A stretch of 10,913 nucleotides of DNA, taken from the NCBI GenBank assembly GCA_964494735.1, contig CAZBSD010000051.1, positions 1 through 10,913 of the forward strand, written 5' to 3'. The notes beneath the pieces are model-generated. The model saw only the letters and a program-made list of their open reading frames with translations, did not search any database and was not told where the DNA came from. The stretch comes from PHAA01 sp964494735 (lineage in GTDB: Bacteria; Bacillota; Syntrophomonadia; Syntrophomonadales; Syntrophomonadaceae). Shown in pieces: positions 1 through 6,260 of the stretch. The position numbers and the translations under genes are program-made. Each line of letters begins with the position of its first letter. Positions within the stretch are counted from its first letter, which is position 1.

Positions 1-9
1 AAGGCGACG

Positions 10-83
10 AAGGATCTCATCCAGGAGCAGACTCTTCACTGCGTTCAGAGTGACAGCTTGAGCATAGACTCTTCACTGCGTTC
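10..83. repeat. Two degenerate copies of a 38-bp tandem repeat, left of the gap
   Basis: The segment 47-83 is a 37-nt copy of the unit seen intact at 184-221, lacking one C and with GCA for GCG near its middle. Positions 10-46 are a more diverged copy sharing only its last 18 bases (AGACTCTTCACTGCGTTC, here preceded by a C). On the minus strand the unit translates to peptides such as CHSERSEES, a familiar sign of a non-coding interspersed repeat rather than a protein. Each copy contains TCACT and AGTGA arms around an 8-nt centre. Confidence 0.85.
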
Positions 84-183
84 NNNNNNNNNNNNNNNNN
101 NNNNNNNNNNNNNNNNNNNNNNNNNNNNNNNNNNNNNNNNNNNNNNNNNNNNNNNNNNNNNNNNNNNNNNNNNNNNNNNNNNN
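84..183. other. Assembly gap of exactly 100 N
   Basis: The run is exactly 100 undetermined bases and sits inside a repeat array. A round number is the usual scaffolding placeholder, so the true distance and the true number of repeat units are unknown. The repeat most likely broke the assembly here. Confidence 0.97.
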
Positions 184-279
184 AGAGTGACACGCTTGAG
201 CGTAGACTCTTCACTGCGTTCAGAGTGACACGCTTGAGCGTAGACTCTTCACTGCGTTCAGAGTGACACGCTTGAGTGT
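184..279. repeat. 38-bp tandem repeat array, right of the gap
   Basis: Units at 184-221 and 222-259 are identical. A third begins at 260 and follows the same sequence for about 17 bases before diverging (GAGTGT instead of GAGCGT). Each unit carries two small inverted repeats: ACGCT-TG-AGCGT, and TCACT/AGTGA arms spanning the junction between units. There are no unique spacers. The array begins just beyond the likely terminator of galE, a typical place for such intergenic repeats. Confidence 0.9.
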
Positions 280-314
280 TATCCTGAGGCTCAGAATAAA
301 AAATGTAAAAGCTT

Positions 315-332
315 TCCCCATCAGTTTGGGGA
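315..332 (-). terminator. Weak terminator candidate after galE
   Basis: Reading on the minus strand after the galE stop, TCCCC and GGGGA arms enclose an 8-nt loop and are followed by a T-rich stretch (CTTTTACATTTTTTATT). The stem is only 5 bp and the best T-run is about 11 bases away, so this is a weak intrinsic terminator at best. A second short palindrome, CTGAGCCTCAG, follows at about 284-294. Confidence 0.4.
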
Positions 333-339
333 CCATCTT

Positions 340-1335
340 TCATCGTCCCTGCACAAACCTCCAGGCATCCCGGCACATTTGCTGGAGATCAAGTTTCGCT
401 TCCCAGCCCAATTCACTTCTTGCCTTACCGGGATCAGCGTAGCATTGAGGGATATCACCCGGCCGCCGCGGAGCCATTTGCCAATTTATTTTTACCCCGG
501 TGGTTTGTTCAAAGGCGCCGATCACCTCCAGGACACTGTAGCCCCTGCCGGTTCCAAGATTATAAACATCGATGCCGGTTCGGCCCAAAACCATCCCGAG
601 AGCCCGGATATGCCCCTGGCTGAGGTCAACCACATGGATATAATCACGTACCCCAGTTCCATCCGGAGTGGGATAATCATCGCCGTAAACACTTAGTATC
701 TCCAGTTCGCCGACTGCCACCCGCAGCAGATAAGGCAAAAGATTATTAGGGATACCGTTGGGATCATCACCAAGCAGTCCGCTGGAATGTGAGCCGATCG
801 GATTAAAATAGCGCAGCAGGGTAACGCTCCATTCGGGATCAGATCGACACACATCCCGCAGGATATTTTCGATAGTCAGTTTGGTGGCCCCGTAGGGATT
901 GGCCGCCGACAGCGGAAAGTCCTCTTTAATTGGCACTTGAGATGGCTCGCCATAAACAGTTGCTGAAGAACTAAAGACAAGTCGCTTTACTCCCGCAGCG
1001 GCCATTACCTGGAACAGGACCAGCGAACCAGCCACATTGTTGTGGTAGTAGAGCAAAGGCTTCTGCACCGATTCACCCACCGCTTTCAGACCGGCGAAGT
1101 GGACCACCGCTTCTATAGAATGCCGGGCGAATATATCCTCAACCGCCTCCCGGTCCAGGATATCAGATCGATAGAAGCAAAAATCTCGCCCGGTGATCTG
1201 TTTTATCCTATCGATCACCTCGATTTTGGAGTTGGTCAGGTTGTCACAGACTACTATCTCATAACCAGCGTTTAACAACTCAACGCAGGTGTGACTGCCT
1301 ATATAACCGGCTCCGCCAGTTACAAATATAGCCAT
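340..1335 (-). CDS. galE: UDP-glucose 4-epimerase
   Basis: Interconverts UDP-glucose and UDP-galactose in the cytoplasm using tightly bound NAD. The 331-residue product is close to the usual ~338. The Rossmann motif GGAGYIGSH lies at residues 7-15 and an acidic residue follows the second strand (D31, in CDNLTNS). The SDR catalytic set is complete: S122-S124 in FSSSATVYG, and Y148-x3-K152 in NPYGATK. The LRYFNPIGSH segment and the C-terminal VRDYIHVVDL block are also typical. The ATG at 1335 is preceded by AGGAAGGAGG with 5 bases between, a near-perfect ribosome site. It is transcribed alone and leftward, away from the amidase. It may supply UDP-galactose or related sugars to the glycan locus downstream, but it is not in that operon. 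Some GalE proteins also act on N-acetylated sugars, and the sequence does not settle this. Confidence 0.95.
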   Translation of the reverse strand: MAIFVTGGAGYIGSHTCVELLNAGYEIVVCDNLTNSKIEVIDRIKQITGRDFCFYRSDILDREAVEDIFARHSIEAVVHFAGLKAVGESVQKPLLYYHNNVAGSLVLFQVMAAAGVKRLVFSSSATVYGEPSQVPIKEDFPLSAANPYGATKLTIENILRDVCRSDPEWSVTLLRYFNPIGSHSSGLLGDDPNGIPNNLLPYLLRVAVGELEILSVYGDDYPTPDGTGVRDYIHVVDLSQGHIRALGMVLGRTGIDVYNLGTGRGYSVLEVIGAFEQTTGVKINWQMAPRRPGDIPQCYADPGKARSELGWEAKLDLQQMCRDAWRFVQGR

Positions 1336-1363
1336 GGCGGCCTCCTTCCTTTCGATTACTGGT

Positions 1364-1391
1364 ATTATCGAAGACAGACACTATTGATCAA
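1364..1391 (-). promoter_or_regulatory. Sigma-A-type promoter candidate for galE
   Basis: On the minus strand TTGATC (plus 1386-1391) and GATAAT (plus 1364-1369) are separated by 16 bp, and the -10 lies about 30 bp upstream of the galE ATG. The matches to consensus are 4/6 and 5/6. The location fits, but no transcript evidence is available. Confidence 0.45.
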
Positions 1392-1713
1392 GCCCGATAC
1401 CCAATTGAATTAAGCAGCCTGGGAATCCCGTTATTCCACCGGTTCGTCACCACAAATTCAATCTGGACTTTGGCGAATCAGAGATATACTAACCAGATAA
1501 TTACCGACCGCAGCACATTTCTCCTGCATCTTTCCCGAAAATTTGATCCCCAAATGTAAGTATTATGTCGTATTATTAGTATATACGTTATAGTTGGCCG
1601 AGTTGTCGGGATTTTCCTGGTCCTGCCGGCGGGAATAAGGCTATATATGTAGAACTGTGTATATCTTATAATTAAGGCTTCTAGTTGTAAATTTATTATA
1701 AAAGGATGGTTTT
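1392..1713. other. Intergenic region upstream of the amidase gene
   Basis: No gene is visible. The right half (about 1550-1713) is AT-rich, as expected for a promoter zone. A 14-bp imperfect palindrome, TCCTGCCGGCGGGA, lies at 1621-1634. A good -10 hexamer TATAAT is at 1667-1672, but no convincing -35 is found 16-18 bp upstream (TATATG-like). The amidase promoter may therefore depend on an activator or another sigma factor. Confidence 0.4.
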
Positions 1714-3930
1714 ATGAGCGAAAGCCGGACAAGCAATTATTTACTTGCCCTCATATTTATTACTGCCGCCCTATACATATCGGCTTTGTTTGGTTCATCC
1801 CTTGACCGGCAAGCCGCAGCAGCCACCGGTACCGTCAATGGCAGCGTGGTCAACGTACGGCCTGATCCCAGCACCGCCAATCCCCAGATCGGGGTCATCT
1901 TGCAAGGTGCCCAGGTTGAGATTCTAGCCCAGGCCGGGGATTGGTACAACATCAAGTTTGGCTCCGTGAACGGCTGGGTTCGTAAGGATTTTATAACCGC
2001 CGGCTCAACACCCGCTACGGTTACGGCCAAATCACCCCAGTCAGCTCAGACCCCCACCGTGACCCTGGATGGCAATAAAATGACGTTTGACGTGCCGCCG
2101 GTTATCGAGAACGGGCGCATACTGGTCCCCATGGCTGCCATTTTCAGATCGATGGGCGCTACCGTGGAATGGAACGAGAGCACCCGCACCGTCACTGCGG
2201 TGCGCGGAACCACCAAGGTCATATTGCCGATCAATTCGTATACCCCGACGGTCAATGGGACGGTTTGGAAACTCGACGTACCCGCCAAGATAGTCGGCAA
2301 TCGTACCCTGGCCCCTCTGCGTTTCGTCGGTGAAGCCCTGGGCGGAACGGTGAACTGGGACGCCGCCAACTTCAAAGCGATAATGACCAGCCCGCCCGCC
2401 GTTAGCGGAGGGAACAACAATCAGGCGCCAGTGGTCGCGGTCAATATAGGCTCCACCGTTGTGAACCTGCGGGGGGGACCGGAGACCACCTACCCGGTGG
2501 TCGGCCAGGCGAATCCGGGTGAGACGCTAACCGTACTGGGACAGCAAGGTGATTGGTACCTGGTGCGGCGAGGTTCGATAAATGCCTGGGTAGCCGGTTG
2601 GGTGGTGGAATTGATCCGCGCCGGAGAAGAGATTCCGCCGTCAGCGGAACCACCTTCTACGAACCCATCCGATGGCAAGACGGAGCAGCCGCCGATAACC
2701 AATCCCAGCCGGGGTGATACATCCGATCTGGAAGCCCTGACCCTAAATTCTGAGCGCGCTGCGGAGGGGCTCAAGATATCAATGGAATCAACAGCCAGGC
2801 TGGACTCTGATCTGACCCAAAGCAACGGACGCCTCACATATGTATTTGAAGACTGTCGGCTGGTGGGCACGGCAAGCCTGGAAAAGTGGCTGGGCGCCCA
2901 GAAGGTGACGGTACAGGGTTCTAATGTTGATGATAATGTTGAAGTGGTCATAGATCTACCCGCAGGCGTCAAATATGAGACTAGTACCGAGAACAGCGGT
3001 AAAACTGAAGTTCTGTTCATACCCAATTACATAAGCTCGGTGACCCGAACCACTTTCGGAAGCAGCGGGGAGAGTATAACGGTGAAAGGGATAGCTGCCC
3101 TCGGTTATACCGAAGAAGTGAGAGACAAGAAATTGGTGGTGGTTCTCAAGAACGCCCTCCAGGGTCAAGCCGAGTCAAGCTACCGTTACAGCAGCCCCCT
3201 TATCAGCAGCGTGACTTTTGCTCCCAAAACGGTGGACGGAGAGGACGCCACCGTCATGACCATTGTTACTACCAAAGCGGCCAAGTTCTCAGTCGGCCTT
3301 AATGATGACGGGTCAGCCCTGAATGTGTTGTTTATCGATAAGAGTGAGCTCCAGTCCCGGGAGCCCCTTGTTATCCTGGATGCCGGGCATGGGGGCAAAG
3401 ATCCCGGGGCCCGCGGCAATAACCTGGATGAGAAAGATATCAATTTGGCAGTTGCACTTGAGGTTGGGGAGATTCTTGAAGACGATGGTATCCGGGTCAT
3501 TTATACCCGTGACGATGACACCTTCGTGGCCTTAAACGACCGGCCCAATATCGCCAATATGTATAATGCTTCGATTTTCGTTTCGATACACTGCAACAGC
3601 AACGTATCCTCCAGTCCGTCTGGTACCGAGACCTATTGCTACTATCCCCTGAGCAACCCTGCTCTGTATATGCAAAAAGATGAACGTTACAACCTGGCCT
3701 TGAGGATACAGGAGGAAATGGTGTCCAGGCTGGGCTTGAATGATCGGGGAGTGAAACAGGCCAACTTCGAAGTCCTGCGGGAAACCGATATGCCTTCAGC
3801 CCTGGTGGAGATGGGCTTCATAAGCAATCCCGGTGATGCGGCGCTGTTGGGCCAGAGCACCATTCAGAAACGGGCGGCCAAAGCCATAGCTGAAGCCATC
3901 GCTGATTATATGCAAGACTACGTAAAATAA
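1714..3930 (+). CDS. Secreted multidomain N-acetylmuramoyl-L-alanine amidase
   Basis: A peptidoglycan hydrolase that cuts the bond between muramic acid and the stem peptide, acting outside the membrane. The 738-residue protein starts with a hydrophobic signal/anchor (about residues 9-29). Domains in order: bacterial SH3 (about 36-95), copper-amine-oxidase-like stalk domain (about 113-227), a second SH3 (about 241-300), a Pro/Ser/Thr-rich linker (about 304-336), two AMIN-like beta repeats (about 341-437 and 441-540), and Amidase_3 (about 551-733). The zinc ligands are visible as H559 in DAGHGGKDPG, E573 in LDEKDIN and H626 in SIHCNS, with catalytic E699 in ALVEMGFISN, so the enzyme should be active. 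AAAGGATGG precedes the ATG. It is monocistronic: the next gene faces it. Roles in cell separation, sporulation or envelope remodelling are all possible; the exact one is not shown. Confidence 0.93.
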   Translation: MSESRTSNYLLALIFITAALYISALFGSSLDRQAAAATGTVNGSVVNVRPDPSTANPQIGVILQGAQVEILAQAGDWYNIKFGSVNGWVRKDFITAGSTPATVTAKSPQSAQTPTVTLDGNKMTFDVPPVIENGRILVPMAAIFRSMGATVEWNESTRTVTAVRGTTKVILPINSYTPTVNGTVWKLDVPAKIVGNRTLAPLRFVGEALGGTVNWDAANFKAIMTSPPAVSGGNNNQAPVVAVNIGSTVVNLRGGPETTYPVVGQANPGETLTVLGQQGDWYLVRRGSINAWVAGWVVELIRAGEEIPPSAEPPSTNPSDGKTEQPPITNPSRGDTSDLEALTLNSERAAEGLKISMESTARLDSDLTQSNGRLTYVFEDCRLVGTASLEKWLGAQKVTVQGSNVDDNVEVVIDLPAGVKYETSTENSGKTEVLFIPNYISSVTRTTFGSSGESITVKGIAALGYTEEVRDKKLVVVLKNALQGQAESSYRYSSPLISSVTFAPKTVDGEDATVMTIVTTKAAKFSVGLNDDGSALNVLFIDKSELQSREPLVILDAGHGGKDPGARGNNLDEKDINLAVALEVGEILEDDGIRVIYTRDDDTFVALNDRPNIANMYNASIFVSIHCNSNVSSSPSGTETYCYYPLSNPALYMQKDERYNLALRIQEEMVSRLGLNDRGVKQANFEVLRETDMPSALVEMGFISNPGDAALLGQSTIQKRAAKAIAEAIADYMQDYVK

Positions 3931-3974
3931 CAATTAACCAGGAGCCTTGCGCAGGTTGATTACAGTTAAACAGA

Positions 3975-3997
3975 GGCGGCAGTAATTTCTGTCGCTT
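3975..3997 (+). repeat. Flanking direct repeat A with perfect hairpin
   Basis: The 23-nt sequence GGCGGCAGTAATTTCTGTCG plus CTT recurs almost exactly at 4150-4171 in the same orientation. Within it GCGGCAG pairs with CTGTCGC (7 bp including one G-U) around a 6-nt loop TAATTT. No T-run follows, so it is not an ordinary terminator for the amidase gene. Confidence 0.7.
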
Positions 3998-4024
3998 CAG
4001 GGTGTCAAACAAGTTACGTTCAGG

Positions 4025-4148
4025 CAGACCGAGCAAAAAAGGCTTAGGGCAAGGCATTCGGGAACCCCGTGATTAAGGCGTACATGAGGTACGTCGATTG
4101 AACGGGGATTCCGTACTAACGTAGCTATGAGCCTTTTTTGACGGTCTG
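4025..4148. ncRNA. Nested 124-nt stem-loop: structured RNA or MITE-like element
   Basis: Three coaxial inverted repeats are nested. Outer: CAGACCG (4025-4031) pairs with CGGTCTG (4142-4148), and CAAAAAAGGCT (4034-4044) with AGCCTTTTTTG (4130-4140), 18 bp in all across a small AG/A internal loop. Middle: GGAACCCCGT (4061-4070) pairs with ACGGGGATTCC (4102-4112) with one bulged A. Inner: CGTAC (4079-4083) pairs with GTACG (4089-4093) around loop ATGAG, extended by G-C and G-U pairs. The symmetric internal loop between middle and inner stems has GATTAA opposite GATTGA. The outer A6/T6 arms could also act as a bidirectional terminator for the convergent genes. I do not recognise the family. A non-autonomous mobile repeat, an RNA gene and a terminator are all possible. 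Confidence 0.55.
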
Positions 4149-4149
4149 G

Positions 4150-4171
4150 GGCGGCAGTATTTCCGTCGCTT
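4150..4171 (+). repeat. Flanking direct repeat B
   Basis: This 22-nt copy of repeat A (GGCGGCAGTATTTCCGTCGC plus TT) starts 2 nt after the outer stem ends. It differs from copy A by one missing A and one T-to-C change. The same hairpin can form, with one A-C mismatch. The left copy ends 27 nt before the stem, so the pair is not a simple target-site duplication. Confidence 0.65.
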
Positions 4172-4402
4172 GTCTTCTTTCTGCAGGCAATAAATGTGAG
4201 CAGTTGAGCATGGTGACAAGGGTCGGATGGTCGATTCAAACCGAGCCGAATTTCTTCAGGCGTGCGAACAGAAGGAAGGGTATTCTAATCGATGGATATG
4301 ACTCAGCAGCTTCTTCCCATTGCCTTATGGTGCTATCGTTCATAATCAACAACCTGTCGAAAAAAATGAGACCTTGTCCGTAATACTCCAAATCGAGCCG
4401 AC

Positions 4403-5266
4403 TCAAGACACCCCATATTCCCCATTGCCGTTTTTCAGACCTAGGATACCCCTTAGTTCATGAGATGTCATGATCTCCATTTCATTAGCCCGCCCCAATT
4501 CCTTCACCCTTTTCAGGAGATCAAGGTTGGAGGCCAGCTTTGTACGGGAACGATCGTACCACAGGTTATCCTCCAGACCCACCCGTACTCCGTAACCCAT
4601 GGATATGGCCAGTGAATTTACCGGCAGCTGTGCATCACCAACTCCCCCCAAGGAGAATACAGAGGGCTCCGGCAGGTCCCTGATCATAACGCCGATATGA
4701 AGAAGGTCGGCCTGGGCACAGGCAATGTTGCCCAGGATCAGGCTGAAGTAGTAGGGAGGCGCCAGGATGCCCTTGGTATGGAGGTATTTAGCGAAATTGA
4801 TCATGCCGGCATCGAAAACTTCCAACTCCGGTTTGATCCCCCTTGCCAGCATTTCCCGGGCTAAGGCCTTGATGGTATCAGGTTCATTGATGCTGGCCTG
4901 ATTATTGAAGTTAAGAGAACTCAGGGTGAGGCTGGCCATATCCGGCTTCAAACCACCTTCCAGCTCCAGCACCTCAGCCCGTTTAGACAGATCGGAAATA
5001 CTGCGGCCGCTGGTCGATACACAAATCACCAGCTCCGGTGCGAACTCCCGGATACCGCCGATTATCTCCGCATAGGTTTCTTTCTTATAGCAGGGTTCCT
5101 CGGTCACCTCATTTCTAACGTGGAGGTGAACCACGGTTATACCACATTCCCAAGCGGCCTTAACGTCGGCAACAATTTCGCCCACTTTAATGGGGACATA
5201 GGGATTCTCGATTTTTTTGGGCAACAAGCCTGTAGGGGTAAAGTTAACGATAAACCTATCCTTCAC
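4403..5266 (-). CDS. BKACE-family (DUF849) beta-keto acid cleavage enzyme
   Basis: This family condenses a beta-keto acid with acetyl-CoA and releases acetoacetate plus a new acyl-CoA. The model enzyme, Kce of lysine fermentation, turns 3-keto-5-aminohexanoate into 3-aminobutyryl-CoA. The 287-residue TIM barrel shows the zinc ligands H47 and H49 in VVHLHVR, with E232 in GLEDNLWY, and the catalytic-type arginine R228 in GYGVRVG. The N-terminal loop reads TPTGLLPKK, so the acidic residue of Kce (Glu14) that contacts the substrate amine is replaced by leucine; the substrate may differ. The GTG start at 5266 is the first possible codon, since an in-frame TGA lies at 5273-5275 just upstream; AAGGA precedes it by 9 nt. 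It overlaps the upstream acyltransferase gene by 11 bp, so the two are probably translationally coupled. No other lysine-fermentation gene is nearby, which points to a role in the glycan locus. Confidence 0.88.
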   Translation of the reverse strand: MKDRFIVNFTPTGLLPKKIENPYVPIKVGEIVADVKAAWECGITVVHLHVRNEVTEEPCYKKETYAEIIGGIREFAPELVICVSTSGRSISDLSKRAEVLELEGGLKPDMASLTLSSLNFNNQASINEPDTIKALAREMLARGIKPELEVFDAGMINFAKYLHTKGILAPPYYFSLILGNIACAQADLLHIGVMIRDLPEPSVFSLGGVGDAQLPVNSLAISMGYGVRVGLEDNLWYDRSRTKLASNLDLLKRVKELGRANEMEIMTSHELRGILGLKNGNGEYGVS

Positions 5267-5933
5267 GAACTTTCATCCTTACCCCTTCTTCCCGGTGATA
5301 GTCAATAATACGACTGGGATTGCCAACGTTTTTAGAATAGGGTTCGGTATCTCTGATCACCACACTGCCGGCTCCTATCAGGGTCTCCTCAGCGATCCGG
5401 GTACGATTCAAAATGGTGCAGCCCAAGCCGATATAACAGTTGTTGTCTATCGTGCAGCGCCCGCCCAGTGTGCATCCGGCAGTGATAATATTATGGCTGC
5501 CCATCGTGAATTGGTGCCCGAGGTAGACGTTTTGCCTGATCAGGTTGTTGTTGCCCATGGTGCCACCAAAGCCGACATGGCTGAATGCCATGACAACATT
5601 GTTGTCCCCCATGGATATATCTGGGGCCAGGTCCGCCCTTGAGCTTATATAGTTTCTCAGGGTGTAGCCCGTGGACTTGGCCTTATCGTACATTTTTTCC
5701 CGGTCCCGCTGACGGGTATAGCCGTCGAATAAGGCCAACAAGTCATATTCCCGGGGAGGATAGAGCGTCCCGATATCGGCAAACCTGACCAGGGGCAAAC
5801 CGACTAATTGGTCACTGCTCCTATAACCTTCATCCATCGTGAAACAGGCTATCTCGAAATTTGAATCATTCATGCAATCGTAAAACAACACTTGACTGAG
5901 GATGGCACTGCCATACACCACGACTTTTTTCAT
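5256..5933 (-). CDS. NeuD/PglD-like sugar O/N-acyltransferase (hexapeptide repeat)
   Basis: Predicted to move an acyl group from an acyl-CoA to a nucleotide-activated (often amino) sugar in the cytoplasm. The 225-residue protein has the two-part layout of the NeuD/PglD family: an N-terminal Rossmann-like sugar-binding lobe (KKVVVYGSA at 2-10, about residues 1-85) and a left-handed beta-helix built of hexapeptide repeats (about 105-205; e.g. IGLGCTILNRTRI, LIGAGSVVIRD). H140 in NVYLGHQFTMGSH matches the position of the family's general base. The ATG at 5933 follows GAGAGGT by 6 nt. It is first in the leftward unit, and its end overlaps the BKACE gene. That coupling suggests the BKACE product could be its acyl donor (inference). 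Acetyl-CoA is the default donor in the family. Confidence 0.86.
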   Translation of the reverse strand: MKKVVVYGSAILSQVLFYDCMNDSNFEIACFTMDEGYRSSDQLVGLPLVRFADIGTLYPPREYDLLALFDGYTRQRDREKMYDKAKSTGYTLRNYISSRADLAPDISMGDNNVVMAFSHVGFGGTMGNNNLIRQNVYLGHQFTMGSHNIITAGCTLGGRCTIDNNCYIGLGCTILNRTRIAEETLIGAGSVVIRDTEPYSKNVGNPSRIIDYHREEGVRMKVREG

Positions 5934-6034
5934 GCTTAACCTCTCTTAGAGTTTTTCCGGCGACCAACATCATTCTTCGCTATTGAACAGCTTGTTTCCT
6001 GCCCCGCAAATAATGGATACATGGGCACAATGTG

Positions 6035-6048
6035 GTGTCTGTAGACAC
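6035..6048. promoter_or_regulatory. Perfect inverted repeat, operator candidate
   Basis: GTGTCT and AGACAC are separated by GT, giving the 14-bp site GTGTCTGTAGACAC between two divergent promoters. Size and symmetry suit a dimeric repressor site (GntR-type sites often have a GT...AC frame). No regulator gene is in the window, so assignment to a family is speculative. Confidence 0.4.
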
Positions 6049-6079
6049 TATTTAAGCAGCAGGGTAAAATTGATTGATG

Positions 6080-6107
6080 TTGAAATAGAACCTATACGTA
6101 CTATAGC
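6080..6107 (+). promoter_or_regulatory. Sigma-A-type promoter candidate for the rightward unit
   Basis: TTGAAA (6080-6085) and TATAGC (6102-6107) are 16 bp apart. The predicted start would fall close to 6114, only a few bases before the small ORF at 6123, giving a short or nearly leaderless transcript for it but an ample leader for the gene at 6250. Confidence 0.35.
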
Positions 6108-6122
6108 ACTTAGGGAAAAGAC

Positions 6123-6260
6123 ATGAATATCCTGGTAACTTCCATTGGAGATGCTTATGCTGCCGATATTGCAGTTTTTAAAGGGGAAGACGGTTATCTG
6201 CGTACCACCGGACTGAAACTGGATGAGCAGATATTCTTTAAGGTGATAAATGATGAGTAA
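6123..6260 (+). CDS. Small 45-residue ORF upstream of the ATP-grasp gene
   Basis: The product reads MNILVTSIGDAYAADIAVFK then GEDGYLRTTGLKLDEQIFFK and VINDE. I do not recognise it as a family. The first ~16 residues resemble the opening beta-alpha unit of ATP-grasp/CarB-type proteins, and the rest could be a C-terminal tail, so it may be another internally deleted ATP-grasp gene like the one at 8736. AGGGAA sits 7 nt before the ATG, a weak ribosome site. Its end overlaps the start of the next gene by 11 bp (ATGATGAGTAA), so translating it could couple to the gene at 6250. It could also be a leader peptide or a spurious frame. Confidence 0.45.
   Translation: MNILVTSIGDAYAADIAVFKGEDGYLRTTGLKLDEQIFFKVINDE

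Larger units (their letters stand above)
3931..4402. other. 472-bp intergenic region between convergent genes
   Basis: The amidase and BKACE genes converge here. Open frames in it are short, have no ribosome sites and no recognisable products. The left half is occupied by the nested stem-loop and its flanking hairpins (listed separately). In the right half (4172-4402) I see no RNA gene or repeat. The minus strand between about 4236 and 4343 could encode a 35-residue peptide (MNDSTIRQWEEAAESYPS...) without a ribosome site, possibly a gene remnant. Confidence 0.6.
5934..6122. promoter_or_regulatory. Divergent promoter region of the glycan locus
   Basis: The 189 bp between the leftward acyltransferase gene and the rightward small ORF must contain promoters for both units. 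It holds an inverted repeat (6035-6048) and a rightward promoter candidate (6080-6107). I could not pick a convincing leftward promoter. Confidence 0.6.

Noticed and set aside
1..279. CRISPR array
   Set aside because: The 38-bp units abut directly with no unique spacers, and no cas genes are present.
17..376. 119-residue minus-strand protein
   Set aside because: It runs through the 100-N gap and is a translation of the interspersed repeat (CHSERSEES-like); it also overlaps the end of galE.
4025..4148. Integron attC site
   Set aside because: The size and inverted repeats would fit, but I find no matching RYYYAAC/GTTRRRY core pair at the outer ends and no integrase or cassette layout.
3975..4171. 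Target-site duplication flanking a transposon
   Set aside because: The two flanking repeats are imperfect, 22-23 nt long, each forms a hairpin, and they lie at unequal distances (27 and 1-2 nt) from the outer stem, unlike a simple duplication.
4200..4260. tRNA-like T-arm around GGTCGATTCAAACC
   Set aside because: It does not fit the TpsiC consensus and no acceptor, D or anticodon arms can be drawn around it.
4138..4383. 81-residue plus-strand protein in the intergenic region
   Set aside because: It begins within the arm of the stem-loop, has no ribosome site and no recognisable motif.
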